From: Synechococcus sp. HK05
GTDB lineage: Bacteria; Cyanobacteriota; Cyanobacteriia; PCC-6307; Cyanobiaceae
NCBI RefSeq assembly: GCF_019104765.1
Contig: NZ_JAHRXJ010000004.1
Location: 248,001-312,000, forward strand
DNA: 64,000 nt
Direction of reading: 5' to 3'
This document shows positions 42,560 through 52,213 of the stretch, piece by piece. The notes under the pieces were generated by a model. The model was not told where the DNA came from. It searched no databases and saw only the letters and a program-made list of their open reading frames with translations. How positions within the stretch are numbered: the stretch's first letter is position 1; each line of letters begins with the position of its first letter. The translations under genes were made by a program, and so were the position numbers.

Positions 42560-43615
42560 GTGTCTTCAGCTGCTTCTGCCCAGCGACCCGCTCAGGCCCC
42601 GTGCCTGCACGTGGTTGCGCTGCGCGGCTGGCACTTGCCGCTCCTGCAGGATCGCTGCTTCGCCGACCTCCTGCCCCTGCTGCAGCGCGCGGTGTTGCTG
42701 CAGGGGCCCGATCGCCTGCTCAACAGCCTCACCGCCCGGCCACCGCTAGTGCCCGAGGTGCTGCTGGCCTACCGGGAACCACAACACCCGCTGGGTTTGC
42801 TGCTCAGCCAGCGCCTCAACCGCAGCGGCAGCTGCTGGCAACTGCTCCAGCTGCGCAGCAGCGAAGCCAGCCTCGCGGCCGGTGAAGCCGGTCGCATGGC
42901 GATCGAAGCCGCGCTGATTCGTGAAGCCATTCAGCGCAGCCGCGGGGCCGCCAGCTGGATCGCCACAGCCGCCACCACCGACAGCGATCGGCTGGCCCTG
43001 CTGCGGCAGCAGGGCTTCCAGCCCCTGCGCCGCGAAACCCTTTGGCGTTGGGAGCCTTCGGCATCGCCCCAGGAGCGGGTCTTGCCCAGCGATCTGCAAT
43101 TGCGCCCGCTCAATCGCCGCACCGCTGCTGCCATGTGGCAGCTGGAGCAGGCGGCGCTGCCGGCCCAGCTACGCCAGCTGCTCGATCGCCGCGTGGAGGA
43201 TCTGCTCGACCAGAGCGAGCAACCAAGCCTGATGCTGTTCGACTGCAGCCGCCAGCAGGCCGTGGCCGGAGCCCGGCGCCTGCGCCCCGGCAACCGGGGC
43301 CTGCCTGAACTGGAGCTGAGCGTGCACCCCGGCTGGCAACACCTGCTTGGTGCCCCGCTGCAGCTGCTGCTGGAGCGCGGCGCGGCCGGGGCCGATGAAG
43401 TGCTGGTGCGCAGCGATGTGCTCGATTCCGAGCGCAGCAGCTGGCTGCAGAGCCTTGGCATGGCGCCCGAAGGTGAGGAGGTGGTGATGGCTCGCAGCGT
43501 CTGGCGCCGCCATGCTCCCCAGGCCAGCACCCAGGTGGCCCAGCGGCTGGAAGCGGTGCTCGGCCGGCTGCAACCCGGCCAGCGGCCCATTCCCACCCCC
43601 CTGGGTCGGCCTTGA
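42560..43615 (+). CDS. GNAT-like acetyltransferase, 351 aa
   Basis: Long cyanobacterial protein with weak similarity to two GNAT domains: the N-terminal half HVVALRGWHLPLLQDRCFAD … LREAIQRSRGAASWIATAATTDS… LLRQQGFQPLRRETLWRW resembles the GNAT end motif (x-G-F-x-x-x), and the C-terminal half (LQLRPLNRRTAAAMWQLEQAAL … WLQSLGMAPEGEEVVMAR) repeats the pattern. Acceptor substrate unknown. GTG start. TTGA overlap with ruvX suggests coupling. Confidence 0.65.
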   Translation: MSSAASAQRPAQAPCLHVVALRGWHLPLLQDRCFADLLPLLQRAVLLQGPDRLLNSLTARPPLVPEVLLAYREPQHPLGLLLSQRLNRSGSCWQLLQLRSSEASLAAGEAGRMAIEAALIREAIQRSRGAASWIATAATTDSDRLALLRQQGFQPLRRETLWRWEPSASPQERVLPSDLQLRPLNRRTAAAMWQLEQAALPAQLRQLLDRRVEDLLDQSEQPSLMLFDCSRQQAVAGARRLRPGNRGLPELELSVHPGWQHLLGAPLQLLLERGAAGADEVLVRSDVLDSERSSWLQSLGMAPEGEEVVMARSVWRRHAPQASTQVAQRLEAVLGRLQPGQRPIPTPLGRP

Positions 43616-44091
43616 GTCGGCCGGCGCCGCGCTCTGTGCTGGCCCTCGATGTGGGCCGGAAACGCATCGGGCTGGCCGGCTGTGATGCCCTAGGGCTCAC
43701 GGTGACGCCCCTGCCCGCCCTGCGGCGTGGCCGCTACCCAGCCGACCTCGACCATCTGCGCAGCCTGGTAGCCCAGCGGCGCATCACGGCGCTGGTGGTG
43801 GGTTTACCCCTCGATGCCCAGCAGCAACCCACCGAACAGGCCGAGCACTGCCGCCGTTACGGCGAGCGGCTGGCCCGCCATCTCGAGCTACCGCTGGCCC
43901 TGGTGAATGAATTCGCCAGCAGCTGGGCCGCCGCCGAACGCCATGGGCTGCACGGCGATCGCAGCGGCGCCCTCGACAGTGCCGCCGCAGCGCTGCTGCT
44001 GGAGCAGTGGCTGCAGGAGGGCCCTGAACCGGCGCCGGTGGCCGCGCAGGCCCCTGGCGTTGGCTCCGGGGCCGGCGCCCAGGCATCCTGA
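43612..44091 (+). CDS. ruvX: RuvX/YqgF Holliday-junction resolvase-like nuclease, 159 aa
   Basis: RNase H-like fold of the YqgF family, linked to 16S rRNA processing and junction resolution. The first catalytic Asp is in SVLALDVGRKRIGLAGCD; VVGLPLDAQQQPTEQAEHCR follows; the usual D/E-E-R-x-S/T is NEFASSWAAAE, as in other cyanobacteria; the last Asp is in GALDSAAAALLLEQW. TTG start overlaps the upstream stop. Confidence 0.85.
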   Translation: MSRPAPRSVLALDVGRKRIGLAGCDALGLTVTPLPALRRGRYPADLDHLRSLVAQRRITALVVGLPLDAQQQPTEQAEHCRRYGERLARHLELPLALVNEFASSWAAAERHGLHGDRSGALDSAAAALLLEQWLQEGPEPAPVAAQAPGVGSGAGAQAS

Positions 44092-44115
44092 GGACAACAA
44101 GGCCTCCCCTCACCC

Positions 44116-44685
44116 ATGAGCTCAGACGGTCCCAGCACCAACGGTGCCGGCGATGTGCCCACCGTGCTGGTGCGCGACAGCGACGGGCGTCAGCTGCTCT
44201 GCTTCCTCGAACAGCTGATCCCGCTCGATGGCAACGACTACGCCCTGCTCACCCCGGTGGACACCCCGGTGTGCCTGGTGAAGATCGCGGACGACGACGA
44301 CAGCGACGACGAGGTGATCGATGAGCTCAGCGGCGCTGAGCCGATCCTCTCTGTTGCGGATGTGGTGCTCCAAGAGCACGACCTCACCCTGGTGCGCTCG
44401 GCTGTGACCCTCACCGTGAGCGGTGAGCTGGACGAGCCCGACCCCGAAGACCTCGACGACGAGATCGAAGAGGGCGACGACGACGAGGAGAGCGATCTCT
44501 ACGAAATGCTGATTCAGTTCCGCGCTGAAGGCGAGGAATACGGCCTGTTCATCCCCCTCGATCCCTTCTTCGTGGTGGCCCGCATGGAGAACGGCGAAGG
44601 CCGGCTGGTGGAAGGCGAAGAGTTCGAGCGGATCCAGCCCCGCATCGAGGCCGAACTCGACGAGCGCGAGCTCGGCGAAGGCTGA
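44116..44685 (+). CDS. DUF3727 acidic protein, 189 aa
   Basis: Conserved cyanobacterial/plastid protein: PTVLVRDSDGRQLLCFLEQLIPLDGNDYALLTPVDTPVCLV begins the domain, and a second similar beta unit (MLIQFRAEGEEYGLFIPLDPFFVVARM) closes it. Between them is a very acidic stretch rich in Asp/Glu. Function unknown. It stays in the ruvX–yqeG order seen in picocyanobacteria. Confidence 0.85.
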   Translation: MSSDGPSTNGAGDVPTVLVRDSDGRQLLCFLEQLIPLDGNDYALLTPVDTPVCLVKIADDDDSDDEVIDELSGAEPILSVADVVLQEHDLTLVRSAVTLTVSGELDEPDPEDLDDEIEEGDDDEESDLYEMLIQFRAEGEEYGLFIPLDPFFVVARMENGEGRLVEGEEFERIQPRIEAELDERELGEG

Positions 44686-44702
44686 TCCCAACCCCTCCCA
44701 CC

Positions 44703-45224
44703 GTGAGCAACCTGTCTCTGCCCGAGCTGCTGCAGCCCAACCTGGTGGCCCCCGGCACCCTGGCGGAGCTGCCGTTGCATCAGCTGCTGGCCCAGGGCAT
44801 CCGCGCCCTGGTGCTGGATGTGGATCGCACCCTGCTGCCGCGCCGGGGCAACGATCTGCCCCCGGCGGTGGAGGCCTGGTTGCGCCGCGCGCAGCAGACG
44901 CTGCCCCTGCACCTGTTCAGCAACAACCCCTCCCGCAGCCGCATTGGCGCCGTGGCCGCTCAGCTGGGCGTCGACTACACCACCAGCGCTGGCAAACCGC
45001 GGCGGGGGCCATTGCGGCGGGTGCTGGAGCAGCTGGATCTGCCCCATGCCCAGGTGGCAATCGTGGGGGATCGGGTGTTCACCGACGTTCTGGCCGGCAA
45101 TCGCCTCGGCCTCTACACGGTTCTGGTGAAGCCGGTGAACCCCCAGGGCGAACCCTGCCCGCACGACCACTGGCAACGGCTGGAGGTGAAGCTGGCCCGG
45201 CTGGCCGGAGCGCCGCTGCGCTGA
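44703..45224 (+). CDS. YqeG-family HAD phosphatase, 173 aa
   Basis: HAD IIIA phosphatase: motif I IRALVLDVDRTLLP (D-x-D), motif II LHLFSNNPSRSR, motif III lysine in AGKPRRGPLRRV and motif IV QVAIVGDRVFTDVLAGNRLG. YqeG proteins have unknown substrates, with plant relatives acting on phosphatidylglycerophosphate, which would pair with pgsA in this window (inference). GTG start 17 bases after DUF3727. Confidence 0.85.
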   Translation: MSNLSLPELLQPNLVAPGTLAELPLHQLLAQGIRALVLDVDRTLLPRRGNDLPPAVEAWLRRAQQTLPLHLFSNNPSRSRIGAVAAQLGVDYTTSAGKPRRGPLRRVLEQLDLPHAQVAIVGDRVFTDVLAGNRLGLYTVLVKPVNPQGEPCPHDHWQRLEVKLARLAGAPLR

Positions 45225-45260
45225 AGATGGGCCGCTGCTGATGACGGGACGGAGATAACG

Positions 45261-46337
45261 ATGCGCCGCGTGATCAAGGTGGGCACCAGCGTGCTGCGTG
45301 GTGCCGGCGGCCGCAGCACCGATGCGGTGATCGGCGATCTAGCCGCCAGCCTGTGCAGCCTTTGGGAGCGGCAGGAGCCGGTGGTGCTGGTCACCAGCGG
45401 GGCCGTGGGCCTGGGCTGCACCGCCCTCGACCGTGAGGAACGCCCCACGGAGCTGGAGGGTCTTCAGGCAGCCGCAGCTGTGGGCCAGGGCCGTTTGATG
45501 ACCCTCTATGACCAAGCCTTCGCCCGCCACGGCCGCTGCGTGGCCCAGGTGCTACTCACCCGCGGGGATCTGGCCTCCCGTCGCCGCTACCAGAACGCCT
45601 GCCGCACCCTCGAGCAGTTGCTGGCCTGGGGCGTGACGCCGGTGATCAACGAAAACGACACCCTCGCCACCGACGAGCTGCGCTTCGGCGACAACGACAC
45701 CCTCTCCGCCCTGGTGGCGGTGGCGGTGCAGGCCGATGAGCTGGTGCTGCTCACCGATATCGACAGCCTCTATTCCGGCGACCCCCGCAGCGATGCCAAC
45801 GCCCGCCCGATTCCAGAGGTGAACAACCTGGCCGAGTTGGAAGCGCTGAGCGGCGTGGCCAAGGGAGGCGGGCGCTGGGGCACCGGCGGCATGACCACCA
45901 AACTCGCCGCCGCCCGCATCGCCACCGCCAGCGGCATCCAGGTGCGCCTGGCCGATGGCCGCGATCCAGCCGTGCTGAACGCTCTGCTGGCCGGTGAACC
46001 CCGCGGCACCCTGTTCCGCCCCAGCGACACCCCCCTGAGCGACCGCAAGGGTTGGCTGGCCCACGCTCTGCTCCCCAAAGGCAGCGTCACCGTGGATGCC
46101 GGCGCCGAGAGGGCCTTGCTGGAGCAGGGGGCCTCTCTGCTTGCGGTTGGCGTGCGCGCAGTGGCGGGCGACTTCCAGCGCCGCGATGCGGTGCGGCTGC
46201 TGAGCCTGGATGGCCGGGAACTAGCGCGCGGCCTGAGCGAGATGGACAGCGACGAGCTGCAACAGCGCAAAGGCCAGCGCGGGCTGGTGGTGCATCGCGA
46301 TCAATTGGTGATCACCCCCGGAGCGAACAACACCTGA
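45261..46337 (+). CDS. proB: Glutamate 5-kinase with PUA domain, 358 aa
   Basis: First step of proline synthesis, phosphorylating glutamate's gamma-carboxyl. Amino-acid-kinase domain: VIKVGTSVLRG, VVLVTSGAVGLG, PVINENDTLATDELRFGDND and LLTDIDSLYSGDPR. C-terminal PUA domain starts at about residue 275 (KGSVTVDAGAERALLEQGASLLAVGV). GGAG lies 9 bases ahead of ATG. Confidence 0.95.
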   Translation: MRRVIKVGTSVLRGAGGRSTDAVIGDLAASLCSLWERQEPVVLVTSGAVGLGCTALDREERPTELEGLQAAAAVGQGRLMTLYDQAFARHGRCVAQVLLTRGDLASRRRYQNACRTLEQLLAWGVTPVINENDTLATDELRFGDNDTLSALVAVAVQADELVLLTDIDSLYSGDPRSDANARPIPEVNNLAELEALSGVAKGGGRWGTGGMTTKLAAARIATASGIQVRLADGRDPAVLNALLAGEPRGTLFRPSDTPLSDRKGWLAHALLPKGSVTVDAGAERALLEQGASLLAVGVRAVAGDFQRRDAVRLLSLDGRELARGLSEMDSDELQQRKGQRGLVVHRDQLVITPGANNT

Positions 46338-46409
46338 TCTGCCCGGGCGGCAGTCCTTCAGGGCCGATCCACCTACGATCCGGCCGACCTCCAGGTTTCT
46401 GCGGCTCCC

Positions 46410-47477
46410 ATGCGCTTCAGCCAATTGCTCAGCCACCTGAGCGAAGTGCAGGCCGCTGGCGGCACCCAGGGCCTGAGCCACAACCTGTCGGAGGATCCAG
46501 AGCTGCGCGGCGCCGCCGCCCTCGATCAATCTGGCCAGGGTGACCTGAGCTTTCTGGAACCGGGCAACGCCCTGGCCGCAGCCCTCGCCGCCAGCGGAGC
46601 CAGTGCGGTGCTGTTGCCGGCCAAGGGCGATGAGGCCGAAGCCCTGCAGCAACAGGCCACGGAGCGGGGTCAGGCCTGGGTTGCTCTGCGCGATCCACGC
46701 CTCGCCTTCGCCGAGGCCCTCGATGCCCTCTACCCGCGCCAGCCGAAGGCTCCCGGCATTCATACCAGCGCTGTGGTGGATCCCGAGGCTGTGGTGGGCA
46801 TGGGCAGCCATGTGGGCGCCCATGTGGTGATTGGCGCCAAGGTGCAGATCGGCGCCAGCTGCACGATCCACCCCAACGTGGTGATCTACGACGATGTGCA
46901 GATCGGCGACGGCTGCGAACTGCACGCCGGTGCGGTGCTGCATCCCGGCTCTCGCCTGGGCCGCGCCTGCGTGGTGCACTCCAATGCCGTGGTGGGCAGC
47001 GAGGGCTTCGGCTTCGTGCCCACAGCCAGCGGCTGGCGCAAGATGCCCCAGACCGGCCTGGTGGTGCTCGAAGACGGCGTGGAGGTGGGCTGCGGCAGCA
47101 CCATCGATCGCCCTTCGGTAGGCGAAACGCGCATCGGTGCCGGCAGCAAGATCGACAACCTGGTGCACATCGGCCATGGCGTCACCACCGGCCAGGGCTG
47201 CGCCCTGGCGGCCCAGGTGGGCATCGCCGGCGGCGCCCGCCTCGGCAACGGCGTGATCCTGGCGGGCCAGGTGGGCCTGGCCAACAAGGCCGTGATGGGG
47301 GATCGCTCGATCGCCTCCTCCAAATCCGGCATCCACGGCGAGGTGGCCGCCGGCGAGGTGGTGAGCGGCTACCCCGCGATCCCCAACCGCCTCTGGCTGC
47401 GCTGCTCCGCCGCCTTCAACAAGCTGCCCGAACTCACGAAAGCGATCCGCAGCCTGGAGAAACAAGCCAAGCCGTAG
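46410..47477 (+). CDS. lpxD: UDP-3-O-acylglucosamine N-acyltransferase LpxD, 355 aa
   Basis: Third enzyme of lipid A synthesis, in the cytoplasm. After an N-terminal uridine-binding domain ([12 protein letters not shown]) comes a left-handed beta-helix of hexapeptide repeats ([21 protein letters not shown] and following), with the LpxD-type catalytic histidine in [37 protein letters not shown] is the typical ending. Supports an LPS-bearing outer membrane. Confidence 0.95.
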   Translation: MRFSQLLSHLSEVQAAGGTQGLSHNLSEDPELRGAAALDQSGQGDLSFLEPGNALAAALAASGASAVLLPAKGDEAEALQQQATERGQAWVALRDPRLAFAEALDALYPRQPKAPGIHTSAVVDPEAVVGMGSHVGAHVVIGAKVQIGASCTIHPNVVIYDDVQIGDGCELHAGAVLHPGSRLGRACVVHSNAVVGSEGFGFVPTASGWRKMPQTGLVVLEDGVEVGCGSTIDRPSVGETRIGAGSKIDNLVHIGHGVTTGQGCALAAQVGIAGGARLGNGVILAGQVGLANKAVMGDRSIASSKSGIHGEVAAGEVVSGYPAIPNRLWLRCSAAFNKLPELTKAIRSLEKQAKP

Positions 47478-47502
47478 CCTCGCGCCCAGCACCCGCTCGG
47501 CC

Positions 47503-48588
47503 ATGACCTCCAGCTACCGGATCACCCTGCTCCCCGGCGACGGCATCGGTCCGGAGATCACGGCCGTGGCCCGCCAGCTGCTGGATGCCGTGAGCCGCAA
47601 GCACGGCTTCGCGCTCAACTACAACGAGCAGCCGATGGGCGGCGCCGCCATCGACGCCACCGGTGAACCGCTGCCCGCCAGCACCTTGGAGGCCTGCAAG
47701 GCCGCCGATGCCGTGCTGCTCGCCGCCATCGGCTCCCCCCAATACGACACCCTTCCCCGCGAGAAGCGCCCGGAAACCGGCCTGCTGGGCCTGCGCGCCG
47801 GCATGGGTCTATTCGCCAACCTGCGGCCGGTGAAGATCATCCCCGCCCTGATCGATGCCTCCACCCTCAAGCGTGAGGTGATCGAAGGGGTGGATCTGAT
47901 GGTGGTGCGCGAGCTCACCGGCGGCGTGTATTTCGGCACCCCCAAGGGCCGGGTGGAGAGCGAGGGCCGCGTGCGCGGCTTCAACACCATGGCCTACTTC
48001 GACGATGAGATCGATCGCATCGCCAAGGTGGGCTTCGATCTGGCCCAGCAGCGCAGTGGCCGCCTCTGCAGTGTGGACAAAGCCAATGTGCTCGACGTGA
48101 GCCAGCTCTGGCGCGACCAGGTGGAGGCCCTCCACGCCGCCAGCTACCCGGGCGTGGAGCTCAGCCACATGTATGTGGACAACGCCGCCATGCAGCTGGT
48201 GCGCAACCCGCGCCAGTTCGACGTGCTGCTCACCAGCAACCTCTTCGGCGACATCCTCAGCGATGAAGCCGCCATGCTCAGCGGCTCCATCGGCATGCTG
48301 CCCTCGGCATCACTCGGCGAGGGCGGCCCTGGTCTGTTCGAGCCGATCCACGGCTCCGCCCCCGACATCGCCCGCCAGGACAAGGCCAATCCGATGGCCA
48401 TGGTGCTGAGCGCCGCGATGATGCTGCGGGTGGGCCTGGGCGAAGACGCCGCTGCTTCTGACCTCGAGGCTTGCGTGGATCAGGTGCTCGCCGGCGGCTA
48501 TCGAACCGGCGACCTGATGGCTGAGGGCTGCACCCAACTGGGCTGCAAGGCGATGGGCGATCAGCTCCTGGCAGCCCTGGCTGGCTGA
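47503..48588 (+). CDS. leuB: 3-isopropylmalate dehydrogenase, 361 aa
   Basis: NAD-dependent oxidative decarboxylation in leucine synthesis. [51 protein letters not shown], and the signature [27 protein letters not shown] identify LeuB and not isocitrate dehydrogenase. Substrate arginines and magnesium aspartates (DN-A-A-MQ-L, GDILSDE) are intact. Starts 26 bases after lpxD. Confidence 0.95.
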   Translation: MTSSYRITLLPGDGIGPEITAVARQLLDAVSRKHGFALNYNEQPMGGAAIDATGEPLPASTLEACKAADAVLLAAIGSPQYDTLPREKRPETGLLGLRAGMGLFANLRPVKIIPALIDASTLKREVIEGVDLMVVRELTGGVYFGTPKGRVESEGRVRGFNTMAYFDDEIDRIAKVGFDLAQQRSGRLCSVDKANVLDVSQLWRDQVEALHAASYPGVELSHMYVDNAAMQLVRNPRQFDVLLTSNLFGDILSDEAAMLSGSIGMLPSASLGEGGPGLFEPIHGSAPDIARQDKANPMAMVLSAAMMLRVGLGEDAAASDLEACVDQVLAGGYRTGDLMAEGCTQLGCKAMGDQLLAALAG

Positions 48589-48668
48589 GCCGAAGCAGCG
48601 CTGACCGGAATTCCGGGGAGCTGGCACCGCGACCTGCCAAACTCCCCCCAGTTCTGCTGTTCTCGCGC

Positions 48669-49571
48669 ATGTCGAAGCGTCACCCGGTCGTGTCGGTCAC
48701 CGGTTCCTCCGGCGCGGGAACCAGCACCGTGAAGCGCGCCTTCGAGCACATCTTCAAGCGCGAAGGCATCACCCCGGCCGTGGTGGAGGGCGACAGCTAC
48801 CACCGTTACGAGCGTGGCCCCATGAAGGAGGCCATGGCCGCAGCCCTGGCCAAGGGCGAGAACTTCAGCCACTTCGGCCCTGAAGCCAACCTGTTCGACA
48901 AGCTGGCCGAGCTGTTCAAGACCTACGGGGAGACCGGCAGCGGCCAGAAGCGTTACTACCTGCACTCCGTGGAGGAGGCCGCCGAGCACAACGCCCGCCT
49001 CGGCACCAACCTCGAGCCCGGCCAGTTCACCCCCTGGGAAAACATCCCTGCCGGCACCGACCTGCTCTTCTACGAAGGCCTGCACGGCGGTGTGAAGGGT
49101 GACGGCTACGACGTGGCTGGCCTGGCCGACCTGCTGGTGGGCGTGGTGCCGATCGTGAACCTGGAATGGATCCAGAAGATCGCCCGCGACAACAAGGAGC
49201 GCGGCTACTCGGCTGAGGCCACCGTGGACACGATCCTGCGCCGCATGCCGGATTACATCAACCACATCTGCCCGCAGTTCAGCCAGACCGACATCAACTT
49301 CCAGCGTGTCCCCACCGTTGACACCTCGAACCCCTTCATGATCCGCGACATCCCCACCCCGGATGAATCGTTCGTGATCATTCACTTCCGCAAGGGTGCC
49401 CGTGAGAAGTGGGGGATCGATTTCACCTACCTGCTCGACATGATCCACGATTCGTTCATGTCCAGCCCCACCTCGATCGTGGTGAACGGCGGCAAGATGG
49501 GCTTCGCCATGGAGCTGATCCTCACTCCGATCATTCACCGCATGATCGAAGAGAAGAAGCGACTGGCCTGA
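48669..49571 (+). CDS. prkB: Phosphoribulokinase, proteobacterial (class I) type, 300 aa
   Basis: Would phosphorylate ribulose-5-phosphate to RuBP. P-loop VVSVTGSSGAGTSTVKRAFEHIF, VVEGDSYHRYERGPMKEAM, LLFYEGLHGGVKGDGYDVAGL and NLEWIQKIARDNKERGYS. Length and motifs are those of the octameric proteobacterial enzymes, not the longer redox-regulated cyanobacterial/plant PRK; the regulatory cysteine pair of that type is absent. A second, canonical prk probably exists elsewhere in the genome. Confidence 0.9.
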   Translation: MSKRHPVVSVTGSSGAGTSTVKRAFEHIFKREGITPAVVEGDSYHRYERGPMKEAMAAALAKGENFSHFGPEANLFDKLAELFKTYGETGSGQKRYYLHSVEEAAEHNARLGTNLEPGQFTPWENIPAGTDLLFYEGLHGGVKGDGYDVAGLADLLVGVVPIVNLEWIQKIARDNKERGYSAEATVDTILRRMPDYINHICPQFSQTDINFQRVPTVDTSNPFMIRDIPTPDESFVIIHFRKGAREKWGIDFTYLLDMIHDSFMSSPTSIVVNGGKMGFAMELILTPIIHRMIEEKKRLA

Positions 49572-49644
49572 GCCTTCACTGCACCTAGGCTGGGCTCAAT
49601 CGGCGGACAGGGTCCACCCATCTCGGTTGCTCCTCAGCCCAACC

Positions 49645-49664
49645 GCGCCGGGGTTCCCCGGCGC
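49645..49664. terminator. Hairpin GCGCCGGGG-TT-CCCCGGCGC
   Basis: Perfect nine-base arms around two T residues, 73 bases after the phosphoribulokinase stop. It has no T-tract, so it may stabilise the prk mRNA 3' end or work together with the larger hairpin just downstream. Confidence 0.5.
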
Positions 49665-49667
49665 AAC

Positions 49668-49713
49668 AACCCACCGGCCTCCCCATCCTTTGTGATTCGG
49701 GGGGCGGTGGGTT
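49668..49713 (+). terminator. Long hairpin AACCCACCG…CGGTGGGTT followed by CTTCTG
   Basis: Outer arms AACCCACCG (49668-49676) and CGGTGGGTT (49705-49713) pair perfectly, and inner CTCCCC/GGGGGG can extend the stem. The loop is ATCCTTTGTGATT. It is probably the main terminator for the leuB–prk transcript. The GTG at 49692 lies inside it, arguing against that as a translation start. Confidence 0.6.
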
Positions 49714-49718
49714 CTTCT

Positions 49719-49979
49719 GTGCAGCCGGCCGCAGCACAACCCCGCTGGGATCGCATCAACAGTGCCGAGGTGATCGCCCAGGCTCGGCGCGTTTATTTCC
49801 ACTTTCTGGAAAGCTCCCCCACCCACCCCGATCCACTGGGTGTGGTGATTGGCCCGCTGCAGGGCCGCGTGGTGTTCGAGCTGCCGGTGTTGCTGCCTGA
49901 AGAACACTTCATCTCCTTGGAGCTGGTGCGCGGCCGCAGCCCGCGCAGCCGTTCCGCTCGATCCCCTCTGCGCGGCTGA
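49719..49979 (+). CDS. Small hypothetical protein, 86 aa
   Basis: WDRINSAEVIAQARRVYFHF followed by LESSPTHPDPLGVVIGPLQGRVVFELPVLLPEEHFISLEL looks like a conserved compact domain; the ending is an Arg/Ser tail. GTG 49719 is chosen because earlier in-frame GTGs fall in the hairpin. Stop and the next ATG overlap by one base (TGATG), coupling it to pilD. Function unknown. Confidence 0.6.
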   Translation: MQPAAAQPRWDRINSAEVIAQARRVYFHFLESSPTHPDPLGVVIGPLQGRVVFELPVLLPEEHFISLELVRGRSPRSRSARSPLRG

Positions 49980-50839
49980 TGCAGCCTCCCCTCTCCCCCG
50001 AGCTCGCCCTGATCGCGGCCCTGCTGGGGGCCTGCATCGGCAGCTTTCTCAACGTGGTGGCCTGGCGCCTACCCCGCCAGGAATCGGTGGTGAAGCCCCG
50101 CAGCCATTGCCCCCGCTGCGGCAGCACCCTTCGCTGGTTCGAGAACATCCCCGTGCTGAGCTGGCTGCTGCTGCGGGGCCGTTGCCGCCATTGCGGCACA
50201 GCCATCGCCGTGCGGTACCCCGCTGTGGAGCTCCTCTGCGCAGGCTTATTTGTGGCGGCCGCAGCCGCGCCCGCGGCCGTGAGCGCGGCGGGCTCCAGCC
50301 TGCCGGGAGCCCCCCAATGGCTGGTGGTGGGGGGCGGTTGGCTGCTGATCAGCCTGTTGCTGCCGATGCTGCTGATCGATCTCGATCAGCTCTGGCTGCC
50401 CGAGCCCCTGTGCCGCTGGGGCGTGGTGCTCGGTTTGGGGGTGAGTGCCATGGCGGGCTTCAGCCAAGGCGATGCAACCGGCCGCCAGCTGTTGCTATGG
50501 CATCTGCTGGCGGCTAGCGCCGGCCTGCTGGGCTTCGAAGCCACCAGTGCTCTGGCCCAGAAGCTGCTGGGCAAACCAGCCCTGGGCCTGGGCGACGCCA
50601 AGCTGGCGGCGCTGCTTGGCGCTTGGCTCGGCCTCACCGGCGTGGGGCTCAGCGTGATCCTCTCGGTGTTTGCGGGGGCCCTGTTTGGAGTGCTTGGCCT
50701 GCTCAGCGGCCGGCTCAAGCGCGGGCAGCCCTTCCCCTTTGGCCCGTTTCTGGGCGGTGCCGGCCTGGCGGTGTGGTGCGCCGGCAATGGCTTCTGGCTG
50801 CAACGCTTCAGCGAATGGCTGGGCTGGGGCGCCCTTTAA
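49979..50839 (+). CDS. pilD: Prepilin peptidase/N-methyltransferase, 286 aa
   Basis: Cleaves type IV prepilin leaders at the plasma membrane and methylates the new N-terminus. N-terminal methyltransferase part: GACIGSFLNVVAWRLPRQES, then the zinc cysteines CPRCGSTLRWFENIPVLSW and RCRHCGTAIAVRYPAVELL. Peptidase aspartates: LLIDLDQLWLPE and GLGDAKLAALLGAW (G-x-G-D). About eight membrane helices. Supports type IV pili or competence. Confidence 0.9.
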   Translation: MQPPLSPELALIAALLGACIGSFLNVVAWRLPRQESVVKPRSHCPRCGSTLRWFENIPVLSWLLLRGRCRHCGTAIAVRYPAVELLCAGLFVAAAAAPAAVSAAGSSLPGAPQWLVVGGGWLLISLLLPMLLIDLDQLWLPEPLCRWGVVLGLGVSAMAGFSQGDATGRQLLLWHLLAASAGLLGFEATSALAQKLLGKPALGLGDAKLAALLGAWLGLTGVGLSVILSVFAGALFGVLGLLSGRLKRGQPFPFGPFLGGAGLAVWCAGNGFWLQRFSEWLGWGAL

Positions 50840-50874
50840 TGGACTGACCTGTAGTTGCGGACACCGCTGGCCCG

Positions 50875-51750
50875 ATGTCGCTGTTCGACTGGTTCGCCGA
50901 TCGCCGCAAAACCGCCCCAGCGGTGCGCGTCGCCCAGGAGGTCAACGAAGACGATGGCCTCTGGAGCAAATGCCCCGAGTGCGGCCTGGTGGTGTACCGC
51001 AAGGATCTGGCTGCCAATGCCAGCGTGTGCGCCGGCTGCGGCTACCACCACCGCATCTTCAGCGACGAGCGCATCAGCCTGATTTCCGATGAAGGCAGCT
51101 TCGAAGCCCTCGACAGCGACCTCTGCCCCACTGATCCGCTGGCCTTCAAAGATCGCCGCAGTTATGCCGACCGTATCCGCGACACCCAGCGCGCCACCGG
51201 CCTTAAAGACGGTGTGATCACCGGGCTCTGCCGGGTAGACGGCCTGCCCCTGGCCCTGGGGGTGATGGATTTCCGCTTCATGGGCGGCTCGATGGGATCG
51301 GTGGTGGGCGAAAAGTTGGCCCGCTTAATCGAAGAGGCCACCGCACGCCGTTATCCCGTGCTGATCGTGTGTGCGTCCGGCGGCGCGCGCATGCAGGAGG
51401 GGATGCTCTCGCTGATGCAGATGGCCAAAATCTCCGGCGCCTTGGAGCGGCACCGCCAGGCTGAGCTGCTGTACATGCCGCTGCTCACCCACCCCACCAC
51501 CGGCGGAGTGACGGCCAGCTTCGCCATGCTCGGCGACCTGATCCTGGCCGAACCCAAAGCCCTGATCGGCTTTGCCGGCCGCCGGGTGATCGAGCAGACC
51601 CTGCGCGAAAAGCTCCCCGACGACTTCCAAACAGCCGAATACCTGCGCGATCACGGCTTCGTGGATCACATCGTGCCCCGCACCAAATTGCGCAGCACCC
51701 TGGTGAGCCTGCTCAAGATGCATGGCGTGAACAAAGCCATGGCGGCATGA
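50875..51750 (+). CDS. accD: Acetyl-CoA carboxylase carboxyltransferase beta subunit, 291 aa
   Basis: Beta half of the carboxyltransferase that makes malonyl-CoA with AccA. N-terminal zinc finger [31 protein letters not shown]; crotonase-like core [67 protein letters not shown] and [17 protein letters not shown] with the oxyanion glycines. Full length. ATGA overlap with the next gene. Confidence 0.95.
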   Translation: MSLFDWFADRRKTAPAVRVAQEVNEDDGLWSKCPECGLVVYRKDLAANASVCAGCGYHHRIFSDERISLISDEGSFEALDSDLCPTDPLAFKDRRSYADRIRDTQRATGLKDGVITGLCRVDGLPLALGVMDFRFMGGSMGSVVGEKLARLIEEATARRYPVLIVCASGGARMQEGMLSLMQMAKISGALERHRQAELLYMPLLTHPTTGGVTASFAMLGDLILAEPKALIGFAGRRVIEQTLREKLPDDFQTAEYLRDHGFVDHIVPRTKLRSTLVSLLKMHGVNKAMAA

Positions 51751-52196
51751 ACCACACCACAGGCACTCAGGGTCTGATCAGCCGTGCGCTGGCTCTGCTT
51801 CTTGGCGTGCTGGTGCTGGTGGGCGGCTGGACGGCACCTGCCTGGGCCGGTCCTGTGGATTGGCACGAAGTGCCCGCCAGCGATGACGGGCGCCAGTGGT
51901 GGGATGCCGGCAGCCTGCGGGTGAATCGCAGCGGCAACCTCACGGTGCTGAGCCGTTTCCAGCCCGCACCGCCCGCCGACCAGGCCCGCAACGCCGATGG
52001 CAGTGAGCCGCGCCCTCCCGCCAGCGACCTCTATGTGATGGAAATCGACTGCGGTCAGACCCTGTTCCGCGACACCTCCATCAATGGCATTCCCCAGTGG
52101 GGGAGCAGCTGGCAGGCCGCCACCGGCGACGATCTGATCAGCTCCACCATCAGCGAAGCCTGTGCCGCCGGGGAGAGCCTGCTGGCAGGCTTCTGA
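51747..52196 (+). CDS. Exported hypothetical protein, 149 aa
   Basis: A signal peptide ([22 protein letters not shown]) precedes [34 protein letters not shown] and [20 protein letters not shown]. The beta-rich mature part with two cysteines resembles exported surface-adhesion or fibronectin-like small domains (DUF-type). Coupled to accD by ATGA, an order I consider conserved in picocyanobacteria (inference). Confidence 0.7.
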   Translation: MNHTTGTQGLISRALALLLGVLVLVGGWTAPAWAGPVDWHEVPASDDGRQWWDAGSLRVNRSGNLTVLSRFQPAPPADQARNADGSEPRPPASDLYVMEIDCGQTLFRDTSINGIPQWGSSWQAATGDDLISSTISEACAAGESLLAGF

Positions 52197-52213
52197 GGCG
52201 TGACCAACCGCCC

